The notes under the pieces: model-generated
Told to the model about the DNA's origin: nothing
Databases searched by the model: none
The model's input: only the letters and a program-made list of their open reading frames with translations
Made by a program: the position numbers and the translations under genes
Assembly: GCA_900539255.1 (NCBI GenBank)
Contig: UQBJ01000008.1
Location: 1-64,000 of the forward strand
DNA: 64,000 nucleotides
Origin: an uncultured Campylobacter sp.
Lineage (GTDB): Bacteria > Campylobacterota > Campylobacteria > Campylobacterales > Campylobacteraceae
Direction: 5' to 3'
In this document: piece by piece, positions 49,984 to 58,783 of the stretch
Layout of the letters: every line of letters begins with the position of its first letter
Numbering within the stretch: the stretch's first letter is position 1

Positions 49984-51039
49984 TTTTTTGCGGTTCGAGG
50001 TATAAACGAAACTTAGCACCTCAGCCACAGCCATAAAAAGCTCTCTTGGGATAAGCTGCCCCACATCGCATTTAGCGTAAAGTTCGCGTGCAAGGCTTGG
50101 ATTTTCGACAATGGCTACTTGGTGTTCAAGTGCCACTTCCTTGATACGCAAGGCTAAAAAATCCACGCCCTTTGCCAGCACCTTTGGAGCGGCTTCTTTG
50201 GTGTTATCATAACGCAAAGCCACAGCATAATGCGTGGGGTTGGTGATGACGACATCAGCAGCGGCGACATCTTGGACCATTCTGCGGCGCGCGGCTTCTT
50301 GCTGCAAGCGGCGAATGCGCGCCTTTACCTGCGGGTCGCCTTCCATTTGTTTCCACTCATCGCGCACTTCTTGTTTGCTCATTCGCAAGGATTTAAAGTA
50401 TTGAAAACGCACGATTAAAATGTCGATGATACCGATGAAAATAAAGGCGATGATAACCACAGCCGCTAAAATGATAGCCTTTTCTTTAAACCACGCGAGC
50501 TGGTCGCCTATGCCGAAAAGCTCGACTCTTGGCAACTCTTTCATAAAGCCGAGCAAGAAAAAAAGCGCTATGCCAAAGACTATGCTTACTTTAAGGATTA
50601 TTTTAAAGGCTTCGACAAGTTTTTTGAGCGAAAAAAGGTTCGCTAGCCCTTTGATGGGGTTGATTTTGTTTATGTCTGGCGTGATGGGTTTAGTGGTAAA
50701 GATAAAGCCAAACTGCATTAAATTTCCCAAAACGCCCGCTATCATAATGCTTACAACGATGGGCAAAAGCATTATAACTAGCTCAATCATCGTTTTTATG
50801 GCTATGGCGTGCAGCATTTTTAAGTCAAGCTCCACGCCGATGAAGTTTTGATAGTAGCGATAAAGGTTGCTTATGCGCTCACTCACAAAGCCTATGGCAA
50901 AAAGCACCACGATAAAGGCAACGATGAGCGTTACCACAGCCGCAGCGTCTTGGGATTTGGGGACATTGCCGTCTCTGCGGGCATCTTCTATCTTTTTACT
51001 CGTGGGTTCTTCGGTTTTTTCTTGGTCCTCAGCCGCCAT
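49960..51039 (-). CDS. flhB: flagellar export gate protein FlhB
   Basis: 359 residues. Four membrane helices (about 30-55, 85-115, 145-170, 185-215), then the cytoplasmic autocleaving domain with NPTHYAVALRY near 263-273, which switches export specificity from rod/hook to filament substrates. The start is the ATG at 51039 with GGAG six bases upstream; the open frame extends four codons to a GTG. In C. jejuni, FlhB and the export apparatus are needed for sigma-54 gene activation, which ties it to the sigma-54 promoters in this window. Confidence 0.95.
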   Translation of the reverse strand: MAAEDQEKTEEPTSKKIEDARRDGNVPKSQDAAAVVTLIVAFIVVLFAIGFVSERISNLYRYYQNFIGVELDLKMLHAIAIKTMIELVIMLLPIVVSIMIAGVLGNLMQFGFIFTTKPITPDINKINPIKGLANLFSLKKLVEAFKIILKVSIVFGIALFFLLGFMKELPRVELFGIGDQLAWFKEKAIILAAVVIIAFIFIGIIDILIVRFQYFKSLRMSKQEVRDEWKQMEGDPQVKARIRRLQQEAARRRMVQDVAAADVVITNPTHYAVALRYDNTKEAAPKVLAKGVDFLALRIKEVALEHQVAIVENPSLARELYAKCDVGQLIPRELFMAVAEVLSFVYTSNRKKFASRLKE

Positions 51040-51114
51040 TACACGCTCCACACCTTAAATTTACACGCCATTATATCTAAAAAACACTAAAATTTAGCAT
51101 ATAAAAAAATTTTT

Positions 51115-51130
51115 GGAACGCATTTTGCTT
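51115..51130 (+). promoter_or_regulatory. sigma-54 promoter of flaB
   Basis: TTTTGGAACGCATTTTGCTT: GG at 51115-51116, ten bases, GC at 51127-51128, with the GGAA and TTGCTT extensions of the Campylobacter sigma-54 consensus. Predicted start of transcription is about 29 bases before the ATG. Confidence 0.85.
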
Positions 51131-51167
51131 AAAGGCTTTTAAGCAATACTTTTGAAAAGGAACCACT

Positions 51168-52904
51168 ATGGGTTTAAGGATAAATACAAATATCGGCGCA
51201 TTGCGTGCGCACAACAACCTCTACAACAACTCCGCAGCACTTGACACCTCGCTAGAACGGCTCTCGTCAGGCTTGCGGATAAATTGGGCAAAAGACAACG
51301 CCTCAGGGCTTGCCATAGCCGACCAGCTAAGGACACAAGCCTCATCACTCAAACAAGCCATAGACAACGGCAACGAAGCGATGAGCGTTTTAACTGTCGC
51401 GGACAAGGCTATCGAAGAGCAAGTCAATATCCTTGATAGCATCAAGCAAAAGGCTATCAGCGCGGCACAAGACGGGCAAAGCACCAAAACGCGAAATATG
51501 CTCCAAGCAGACATAAATCGCCTTATGGAAGAGCTTGACAACATAGCCAACTCCACGAGCTTTAACGGCAAGCAGCTTTTAAGTGGCGGCTATATCAACC
51601 AAGAGTATCAAATCGGCGACCGCTCCAACACCACGGTAAAAACGAGCATAGGACCGACTATGAGTTCTAAAATCGGCGTTACGCGCTTTGAAACGGGCGC
51701 AAATGTTACCGCCTCTGGTCTTGTAAATATGGTCATCAAAAACTACAACGGCGTGGAGGACTTTAAATTTGCCGAAGTTACCATATCTTACAGCGTAGGC
51801 ACAGGCTTGGGCGCTTTGACAGAAGAAATCAACCGCGTAAGCGACCGCACAGGCGTGCGCGCCACTCACACCGTGCAAACTTATGGAGTGTATGAGATAA
51901 AACAAGGCACGACAAGCAGAGATTTTTCGATAAATGGCGTGATTATCGGGCAGATTGAGTATCAAGATGCGGACAAAAATGGACAATTAGTCCAAGCCAT
52001 AAACGCCGTCAAAGACACCACAGGCGTGGAGGCTGCAAGAGACGCTAATGGCAAACTCATCTTAAATTCAGCCGATGGGCGTGGCATAGTTATCGGAGGC
52101 GACCCAGGCGTAGGCTCTGGCATAGTGGCTAAACAAAGAACAAATTTTGGACGCTTGCATTTAGTGCGAAACAACGGACAAGATGTCCCCATTTCAGGCA
52201 CGGGCAATTTTGGCTTTATAAGCCCAGCCTTTGTTTCTCAACAATCCTTATCATTAAGAGACACCAAAGGCAGGATAGAGGGCAACAATGCTGATGCTTT
52301 GGGCTTTTTTGCCTACCCCGGTGGAAGTAAATACATAGTAACTATGGCAGCAGGTGTTGCTGGAACTCTATCAAACTGGATGAACACGGCAGGAAGTGGC
52401 TTTTCAGCTGGTAGCGGATACAGCATAGGCACAACACATAGATACTCCGTGCATTTAGCGGATAAATTTGTTTTTGTTAGTGCAAATGGCTGGTCAAAAG
52501 CTTATAATGTCTCAAATGGTTCTGGGTTTAGCAATGGCTCTGGTAAATCACAATTTGCCCCGATGAAAACAGGCTCAACCGCGCTTTTTGTCATCGACAG
52601 AACCTCAGGCGTAACCACACTCAAAGGCGCGATGGCGGTAATGGATGTGAGCGAAACGGCGATTTTGAATTTAGACCAAACAAGGGCAGACATAGGCTCA
52701 GCCCAGCAGCAAATCCAAAGCACGCTCAACAACATAACCGTAACCCAAGTCAATGTCAAATCCGCCGAAAGTATCATAAGAGATGTGGATTTTGCTGAGG
52801 AAAGCGCGAATTTCTCAAAATACAACATTTTAGCCCAAAGTGGCTCTTACGCGATGGCGCAGGCAAACACCAGCCAGCAGTATGTAATGCAGCTCTTGCA
52901 GTAG
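51168..52904 (+). CDS. flaB: flagellin B (sigma-54 dependent)
   Basis: 578 residues, filament subunit. Conserved N-terminal (MGLRINTNIGALRAHNNLYN, LERLSSGLRINWAKDNASGL) and C-terminal domains (ESIIRDVDFAEESANFSKYN to SQQYVMQLLQ). The central domain has the GSGFSAGSGYS and GSGFSNGSGKSQFA motifs common in Campylobacter flagellins, where Ser/Thr are often glycosylated. AAAAGGAACC precedes the ATG. It differs from flagellin A mainly between about residues 375 and 480. C. jejuni carries its two flagellin genes side by side; here they are far apart. Confidence 0.95.
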   Translation: MGLRINTNIGALRAHNNLYNNSAALDTSLERLSSGLRINWAKDNASGLAIADQLRTQASSLKQAIDNGNEAMSVLTVADKAIEEQVNILDSIKQKAISAAQDGQSTKTRNMLQADINRLMEELDNIANSTSFNGKQLLSGGYINQEYQIGDRSNTTVKTSIGPTMSSKIGVTRFETGANVTASGLVNMVIKNYNGVEDFKFAEVTISYSVGTGLGALTEEINRVSDRTGVRATHTVQTYGVYEIKQGTTSRDFSINGVIIGQIEYQDADKNGQLVQAINAVKDTTGVEAARDANGKLILNSADGRGIVIGGDPGVGSGIVAKQRTNFGRLHLVRNNGQDVPISGTGNFGFISPAFVSQQSLSLRDTKGRIEGNNADALGFFAYPGGSKYIVTMAAGVAGTLSNWMNTAGSGFSAGSGYSIGTTHRYSVHLADKFVFVSANGWSKAYNVSNGSGFSNGSGKSQFAPMKTGSTALFVIDRTSGVTTLKGAMAVMDVSETAILNLDQTRADIGSAQQQIQSTLNNITVTQVNVKSAESIIRDVDFAEESANFSKYNILAQSGSYAMAQANTSQQYVMQLLQ

Positions 52905-53399
52905 GCTTTTGAGTGAGTTTTTTGTGAGCGAGTTTTGTTAATTGAATGAGCTTTTTGTGAGTGAGTTTTTGTTGATTGAGTGGGTTTTTTAAGCAAACTT
53001 TTGCGGGAAATTTGCTCTCATTTTGCGAGAGTTGTTTGAGAACTTTGCGAGTTTTTGTAAAAAGTGTTTGAGCATTTTACGAGAATTTGTAAAAAGTGTT
53101 TGAAAATTTTGTGGAAAATTGCGGAAAATTCAAAGAATTTCTTAAAAATTCTTTGAATTTTTTAAATTTTTTGTAAGAATTTTGTGAGGAATTTGCAACA
53201 AATGGCACTGAATTTAAAGGGCTGATTGAACCAACTCTTGCGTAAAGCGTTAAATTCAAAGCGTGAATTTAAACCTTGCAAATGCAAGACTTACAAAGAC
53301 AACAAGGCATTGTCATTTTGAACTTTCGCTAGAAAGCGACCCAACGGCTTGCAAGTTTGTTGTCATAGCGTAGCCGCAGCAAAAAATCCACACCACTTT
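52905..53399. other. intergenic region with T/G-rich imperfect repeats
   Basis: After flaB, two copies of a roughly 34-base unit (TTTTTGTGAG-GAGTTTTTGTT-ATTGA) occur at 52918-52990. Two copies of a 33-base unit (GAG-TTTGTAAAAAGTGTTTGA) follow at 53048-53110. An interrupted palindromic repeat fragment lies at 53284-53395. No strong terminator and no gene seen. Confidence 0.5.
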
Positions 53400-53546
53400 T
53401 GTCATTTTGAGCGGAGTGCGTTAGCACAAAGCGAAAAATCCACAGAATTTAAGACACGCTTTAAATTTAAGATGAACAATCCATACTTTAAAATGTAAAT
53501 TTGCACTTTGAATTTATGGATACTTCGCCAAAGGCTCAGTATGACA
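53400..53546. repeat. dispersed palindromic repeat, inverted copy upstream of the 377-residue gene
   Basis: Outer ends TGTCATTTTGAGCGGAG and AAGGCTCAGTATGACA, inner AAATCCACAG and TATGGATACTTCGCC, i.e. the palindrome of 2610-2702 with an enlarged centre. A further 170 bases without a gene precede the sigma-54 promoter at 53715. Confidence 0.65.
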
Positions 53547-53714
53547 AGGACTTCGTCATTTTAAGCGGCGTTAGTGCAAAGCAAATGAGCTGTTTGCGGT
53601 GCTTTTTGTTAATGGGTTGTTTGCAAGGGTTTTTTGTTGTTGATGAGCAAAAGCAAGAAAATTGAGGCAAAAATTCAAATTTTTTATCAAATTTATATGA
53701 ATTTTCAGCATTTT

Positions 53715-53730
53715 GGAATGAAATTTGCTT
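53715..53730 (+). promoter_or_regulatory. sigma-54 promoter of the 377-residue gene
   Basis: TTTTGGAATGAAATTTGCTT with GG at 53715-53716 and GC at 53727-53728 (N10). The ATG lies about 40 bases after the predicted transcription start. Confidence 0.8.
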
Positions 53731-53778
53731 GCAAAGGCGTAGCAGTGTTGATTTTTGAAGCTTAAAGAAAAGATTTAG

Positions 53779-54912
53779 ATGACGATAAATGCGAATTACG
53801 CAAACGCAAACACCTATACAACAGCGACAAGCTGGGGTTTTGGCAACGCAAATGCGAGTCAAAAAGACACCCAAGCGACAAGCAACACTTACTTGACCCC
53901 TGAAAATTCCACTACTACGAGCTTTATGAGTGAATTTGGCTTTCGCATAAACGAGCGGGGCATTTTTGACAAGGAATTCAACAAGGCTGCAAATCTACCA
54001 GAGTCCTATGAAATCAACATTAAAAGCGTGCAAAGCATAGCAAAAGTGCTAGCAAATGATGAAAGTAGCGCAAGCAAACTTGATATGCCCGAGCTTATCA
54101 GCAGGTATTTCAGCACTTTGCGCTCAGTGGAGGGCGAGTTTGCTAGTGCTGACAACGCTTCTTTGTCGCGCGGGGAGATTGCGAGCCTAAATCAAGGCTT
54201 TTCCACGCAAAGCGGCGAGTTTGACGGCATTATCAACCGCATTTACGCTGACACCGCGCAGCTCAAACAAGCGCGCATTGACAACAAAAACCTAAACCCG
54301 CTTGGACTTGACAACAAAATCATCGATTTCAGCTTTAACTCCGCTATCAAAAACACCGCAAACAACGAATTCATCAAGCCTTATATCAACAAAAGCGGTG
54401 AAGTGTCAAAGTCTGGGCTTTTGATGAATTTTATCTACGAAAACGCTAAAAAGCCGAGTATGCTCTTTGTCGATGCGCTGAATTTAAACCTTGCTGACCA
54501 TCAAAAATTCTACCAAATGCTTGATGATGAGAATTCGCTCAAAAATTTCATCAGCGAGCAAAACAAAGGCGGTATGAGCTTTGATTTTTATCTTTACACG
54601 CAGGGCATTAACAAAGAGGCGATTTCCGATGAAAGGCTGCTTGCGGCTTATCAGCAGTATCTCACCTCCGTCAAAAAGGCAAATATAGACAATTTCGCAA
54701 ATCAAAGCTCGATTTATCAGCTTTATACTCAAATTTTAATGGGAAAATTCAACACTATGCAAAGTGATTATGACACGCAAAGCAAGAGTGAAGTGCTTGC
54801 CCTTGCAAATGAAATGCGCACCAAGTCCGCTGAGGGCTTCGCGCAAGCTCGTCAAAGGCAAGCCAGCCGCGAAACTATCATCAAATCCTACAAAAGCATT
54901 ATGGCAAGTTGA
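53779..54912 (+). CDS. unknown protein under a sigma-54 promoter
   Basis: 377 residues; family not recognised. Residues 1-50 are rich in N, A, T and S and probably disordered, as is common for flagellar export signals. The remainder is helical with no signal peptide or membrane segment; it includes FGFRINERGIFDKEFNKAANLP near 52-75 and a C-terminal charged coiled segment (LALANEMRTKSAEGFAQARQRQASRETIIKSYKSIM). The build, a disordered polar N-terminus without a Sec signal plus a sigma-54 promoter, suggests a protein exported by or acting on the flagellum. It sits next to the fliY end of the flagellar operon, which runs convergently. Confidence 0.75.
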   Translation: MTINANYANANTYTTATSWGFGNANASQKDTQATSNTYLTPENSTTTSFMSEFGFRINERGIFDKEFNKAANLPESYEINIKSVQSIAKVLANDESSASKLDMPELISRYFSTLRSVEGEFASADNASLSRGEIASLNQGFSTQSGEFDGIINRIYADTAQLKQARIDNKNLNPLGLDNKIIDFSFNSAIKNTANNEFIKPYINKSGEVSKSGLLMNFIYENAKKPSMLFVDALNLNLADHQKFYQMLDDENSLKNFISEQNKGGMSFDFYLYTQGINKEAISDERLLAAYQQYLTSVKKANIDNFANQSSIYQLYTQILMGKFNTMQSDYDTQSKSEVLALANEMRTKSAEGFAQARQRQASRETIIKSYKSIMAS

Positions 54913-54966
54913 TAAAACGCAATGCTCGTTTAAGGCTCAAACGCTTTTTGTCAAGCCAAATTAAAT

Positions 54967-55788
54967 TTACCTTAACTGCTCCAAGCGTTCTTTTTTCGTG
55001 CCGATTTCGGTGATTTGCACGCCAAAGTTGCCATCTACGATGACAACTTCCCCATAAGCTACGCGCTTGTCGCCGATGAGTATCTCCAAAGGGTCGTTTG
55101 CGAGTTGGTTTAGCTCCACGACAGAGCCTATATCCATAGTCAGCACATCTTTTAAGAGCATTTTTTTGTTGCCTATGCGCACCCTTATGGGCAAGCGCAC
55201 ATCCATAATCAAATTTATGTTTTTAAGCTCGCCTTCGATTTTGACGATTTTGCTTTCGCTAGCACTTTCGCTTTCTGCGTTTCCTTGTGTGAGCGTGCTG
55301 TAAAGCCTTTCGTCCATCACAAGGGCGAATTTTTCGTTTAAATCAGCAATTTGCACATCGTAAAAAAAGAGCTTGTGAAAGGTATCTAAATCCAAACTAT
55401 CAGGCACAAAGTCGCATTTTTCGAGCATTAGGGAGATTTTGGGGATTTCTTTCTGCGCTCCAAGCGTGGTAGAAACGGCTGAGATTATGTTTGAAACAAC
55501 TTCTTTTGCCCCGTCCATCGCATCGCTATCAAGCTCGCTTTTTTTAGAAATCTCAATCTCGCCCATCATCCACTCGGTTATAGCACCCATCAAAACGGCA
55601 CTTACTAAAATGCCAAATTTGCCTCCATCGCTTACATTGAATATCGCGCGCACCAAAGGCGGCTTTATGCTGTCTTGTGCGCCCACATCAAATTCTTGAT
55701 ACTCGCTGAATTTCGCGCTCTTTCCTGTAAGTCCTTCTATGGTGCTTGTGGCTTCATCGACAAACACCTTTAAAAAGTCATTTATCAT
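54967..55788 (-). CDS. fliY: flagellar motor switch protein FliY
   Basis: 273 residues. The N-terminal part is CheC/FliM-like (DEATSTIEGLTGKSAKFSEY, then GILVSAVLMGAITEWMMGEIE). A C-terminal FliN/SpoA domain (about 190-262) holds LPIRVRIGNKKMLLKDVLTMDIGSVVELN and GEVVIVDGNFGVQI. Part of the C-ring. It overlaps fliM by four bases at its start. Confidence 0.93.
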   Translation of the reverse strand: MINDFLKVFVDEATSTIEGLTGKSAKFSEYQEFDVGAQDSIKPPLVRAIFNVSDGGKFGILVSAVLMGAITEWMMGEIEISKKSELDSDAMDGAKEVVSNIISAVSTTLGAQKEIPKISLMLEKCDFVPDSLDLDTFHKLFFYDVQIADLNEKFALVMDERLYSTLTQGNAESESASESKIVKIEGELKNINLIMDVRLPIRVRIGNKKMLLKDVLTMDIGSVVELNQLANDPLEILIGDKRVAYGEVVIVDGNFGVQITEIGTKKERLEQLR

Positions 55789-56870
55789 AAAATTTCTTCC
55801 TCCTCGTCATCTTCGTTTTCTTTGGCATCATAAACGCTTGCTTTGGCAAGGCGTTCTTCTTCGTATTTTTCCAAAATTTCTTTAATCTCATCTTTGTCAG
55901 TGCGGATAAGTTCGATGATTTTAACGCTTTTTCTAAATCTATGCAAGCCGATTTGCGCTAAAAAGACATCTTTTTTGTCTATGCTTACAACAGCCTTATC
56001 ATCGGCTTCTCTGTCAAGGCGCAAAATGTCGCCTTCTTGTAAATTTAAAAACTCATCGACATTGATAAAGGTTTTTCCTAAAAGCACTTCATACACGACC
56101 TCAGCGCGTCCGATTAGGGTTTTAAGCTCTTTGTTGCGGCTTTTTTTGGCTGAGGTTTCGCCCATCATTATGTCGCGGTTTGCAAGGCGGCTTAAAACGC
56201 TTTCTAAATGCACGACAGGGTAGCAGATATTGACCATACCGCTTGAATTTCCTATGATGATTTCCATTACCACCATAATGACGATTTCATTTTGCGCGAC
56301 AATCTGCACGACATTTGGGCTACTTTCTTTTGCTTCAACGCTTGGGTAAATTTCAGTTACGGTTGCCCAGCTTTCTTTTAAACGCTGCATAATAATCCGC
56401 AAAATGCTATCAAGTAAATTCAGCTCTATGTCGGTAAGCTCGCGCATAGTCTCAAAGCTCTCGCCTTGTCCGCCTAAAAGTCTATCTATCATAGGAAAGG
56501 TAATGCTTGGGTTGATTTCTAAAACGCAGTTGCCATCAAGGGGTTTCATCGAAAAGACATTAAAGCTTGTCGGGCTTGGCAAGGACATTAAAAATTCGCC
56601 ATAAGTCATTTGGTCGACTGAGTGCAATTTTATCTCCACTATGCTTCTCATCATTGATGAAATTTGAGAAGCTAAATTTCGCGCGAGTTTATCGTGTATG
56701 CCTTTGATGGAGCGCAGCTGTTCTTTGCTGACGCGGTTTGGGCGTTTAAAATCATAAACGACTATATTTCGCTCATCGCGTTCAGCCTTAGTGCGCGAAA
56801 AGCCGCTGGCTTCATCATCGACTACTTCAAGTAGGGCGTCAATTTCTTCTTGGGATAAAATCTCAGGCAC
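55785..56870 (-). CDS. fliM: flagellar motor switch protein FliM
   Basis: 361 residues. N-terminal CheY-binding segment ILSQEEIDALLEVVDDE, the CheC-like middle domain (about 45-230) and the C-terminal SpoA domain (about 255-330). An acidic tail (ENEDDEEEEIL) closes the protein. Its start overlaps the 3' end of fliA by eight bases. Confidence 0.95.
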   Translation of the reverse strand: MPEILSQEEIDALLEVVDDEASGFSRTKAERDERNIVVYDFKRPNRVSKEQLRSIKGIHDKLARNLASQISSMMRSIVEIKLHSVDQMTYGEFLMSLPSPTSFNVFSMKPLDGNCVLEINPSITFPMIDRLLGGQGESFETMRELTDIELNLLDSILRIIMQRLKESWATVTEIYPSVEAKESSPNVVQIVAQNEIVIMVVMEIIIGNSSGMVNICYPVVHLESVLSRLANRDIMMGETSAKKSRNKELKTLIGRAEVVYEVLLGKTFINVDEFLNLQEGDILRLDREADDKAVVSIDKKDVFLAQIGLHRFRKSVKIIELIRTDKDEIKEILEKYEEERLAKASVYDAKENEDDEEEEIL

Positions 56871-57564
56871 TCATCACCCTTTCTCTTAATTTTCGCAGCA
56901 GTTTTTTGTGGATTTGTGAAATTCTGCTTTCGCTGATACCGAGCATTTCGCTGATTTCTTTTAGGTTAAGCTCTTCATAATAATAAAGCTGTATGATAAG
57001 CTGTTCTCTTTCTTTTAAGGTTTCTAGCACTTCGCTCACCTTGTCAAGCAGGGCTTGCTTTTCGATTTTTTCAAGGGTGTTGTCTTCTGTGTAGCAATTT
57101 ACTTGCTCATCCAAAGGTAAGACATAGCTCACGGCGTGGGCTTGGCGGACTTCTTTGACTTTTTCTACTTCTAAATTTAGCCTTTGTGCTAGGTATTTAT
57201 CATCAGGTTCTTCTTCATACTTTTGATAATACTCATCGATAAGCGTGTCTATGTCCTTGATGATTTTGCGGTTGTTGCGACTCATCACATCAAGGCTTCT
57301 TAAATAATCAAGCATAGCCCCATAAACACGCTTTTTCACAAAGCCCCAAAAGCTGTTGTTTTGCTCTTTTTCATAACGGCTTGCGAGCTTTATCATCTCT
57401 TCAACGCCTATGCTGATTAAATCATTCACATCTATGCTTGACGGCAAGCGTTCTTTAAGGCGAAACGCCAAAGCACGCAGGGCGGGCATATAAGACACCA
57501 CAAGTTCATCTTGCTCTTTTTTAAGAGCCTGTGCGTAGGGATTAAGCGACATTTTTTTTACCAT
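56863..57564 (-). CDS. fliA: flagellar sigma factor 28
   Basis: 233 residues; directs RNA polymerase to GCCGATAT promoters such as those of flaA and the 193- and 53-residue genes here. Region 2 holds DLISIGVEEMIKLASRYEKEQNNSFWGFVKKRVYGAMLDYLRSLD, region 4 the helix-turn-helix LNLKEISEMLGISESRISQIHKKLLRKLR. The start at 57564 is chosen for AAAAGG seven bases upstream; it lies within the 3' end of the flgV-like gene, so the genes overlap. Confidence 0.94.
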   Translation of the reverse strand: MVKKMSLNPYAQALKKEQDELVVSYMPALRALAFRLKERLPSSIDVNDLISIGVEEMIKLASRYEKEQNNSFWGFVKKRVYGAMLDYLRSLDVMSRNNRKIIKDIDTLIDEYYQKYEEEPDDKYLAQRLNLEVEKVKEVRQAHAVSYVLPLDEQVNCYTEDNTLEKIEKQALLDKVSEVLETLKEREQLIIQLYYYEELNLKEISEMLGISESRISQIHKKLLRKLRERVMSA

Positions 57565-57916
57565 TTTTGCGCCTTTTTTCTTTTGCTTCACTCTTTTTGA
57601 TTTCTTCTCTTTCTTGTGCTAATGCTTCCATAAGATGGTCTGCTTTATTGACTCTTTTTTCTAAATCAGTTATCAGCACTTCGTTAATCATCTCGTATTC
57701 GTCTTTGTTAAAAATGCGTGCAAGGGGCTTTTCCTTGTCGATAAAAGTCATTATAGAAATGTGTATCAGCATATAAAACAAAAAAGTGATAAGCACCGTA
57801 AAAACGATAATCTCAAAAGCCCCATCAATGCTGATAACGCTAAAAGTAAGCCCGACAAAAAAGCCACACACCGTGAAAAAGGCGACAAAGTTTTCGGGCA
57901 TTATCTTTACTTTCAT
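57542..57916 (-). CDS. flgV: small two-helix membrane protein, FlgV-like
   Basis: 124 residues. Two membrane helices (about 10-28 and 35-57) followed by a charged cytoplasmic tail with a predicted coiled coil (LEKRVNKADHLMEALAQEREEIKKSEAKEKRRKNGKK). Position between flhG and fliA is that of the small membrane gene described in Helicobacter and Campylobacter as FlgV, a motor-ring component. The symbol rests mainly on position and topology. Confidence 0.65.
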   Translation of the reverse strand: MKVKIMPENFVAFFTVCGFFVGLTFSVISIDGAFEIIVFTVLITFLFYMLIHISIMTFIDKEKPLARIFNKDEYEMINEVLITDLEKRVNKADHLMEALAQEREEIKKSEAKEKRRKNGKKNVA

Positions 57917-58783
57917 CTAAAATCTCTCCACTACTTTTTTGAAAAAGCCCACTACGCTTTTGCTTGGCATATCATCAAGCTCCCTTTGCTCCAAACGATA
58001 CAAAAGTTTTGACGCCACAGCCTTAAATTCATCGCTCGCGCTTGAATTTTCATCGCTAAAAAGCGTTCTTTTTTTGATACTCGTGCTTATGTCTTTACTC
58101 GTGCTTAAAAAGCCCAAAAATTCTAAATTTAAAGGGTTTTTTATGTTGCTGTCGGCTACTTTTTTTAAATTTTCAAAAACCTTTAAGGCTTCGTTTTCGT
58201 TTTTTACTGAATTTAAGAGTAAAAGTAAATTTTCCTTGCTCTTTGAAGTCATTTTTATAGTCGCATACGCATCGGTAATCGCCGCTGGGTCAGGCACAGT
58301 AACGATGATTATCTCATCAGCCATTTCCAAAAAATGCGCCGTGTTGCCCCCTATGCCTGCGCCCGTGTCGATGATGAGAAAGTCTAAATTATCCAAAACG
58401 CTTGCTTGGTTTAAAAAGCGCTCGTAAATGTTTTTGTCATTATACTTTAAAATTTCATCGCCACTTTCACCGGGTATAAGCCATAAATTCGGCTTTACTT
58501 CGATTAAAATATCTTCAAGCGAGCATTCGCCTTTAAGCACTTGGAGCAGATTTTTTTCAAGGCGCACATTTAAAATCACATCTAAATTCGCTAGCCCTAT
58601 GTCAGCATCAAAAAGCCCTACTTTGTAGCCATTGTGCGCTAGGACATTGCCTAAATTCGCGCTTATCGTGCTTTTGCCAACGCCACCCTTGCCGCTTGTG
58701 ATAGCGACAAAATGCGTTTGCTTGCTCGCTCTAATGCTGTTTTGATTCATCAAATTTTTGAGTTTATCGGCTTGGTTACTCAT
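57917..58783 (-). CDS. flhG: flagellar number regulator FlhG (MinD-like ATPase)
   Basis: 288 residues. Deviant Walker A SGKGGVGKSTISANLG near 30, DADIGLANLDVIL, and DFLIIDTGAGIGG. It restrains flagellar number and polar placement with FlhF, and in Campylobacter also division site choice. Its start overlaps the end of flhF by eight bases. Confidence 0.95.
   Translation of the reverse strand: MSNQADKLKNLMNQNSIRASKQTHFVAITSGKGGVGKSTISANLGNVLAHNGYKVGLFDADIGLANLDVILNVRLEKNLLQVLKGECSLEDILIEVKPNLWLIPGESGDEILKYNDKNIYERFLNQASVLDNLDFLIIDTGAGIGGNTAHFLEMADEIIIVTVPDPAAITDAYATIKMTSKSKENLLLLLNSVKNENEALKVFENLKKVADSNIKNPLNLEFLGFLSTSKDISTSIKKRTLFSDENSSASDEFKAVASKLLYRLEQRELDDMPSKSVVGFFKKVVERF

Noticed and set aside
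57542..57591. Longer fliA start at 57591
   Set aside because: The ATG-like start at 57564 has an AAAAGG site at good distance and reduces the overlap with the upstream gene.
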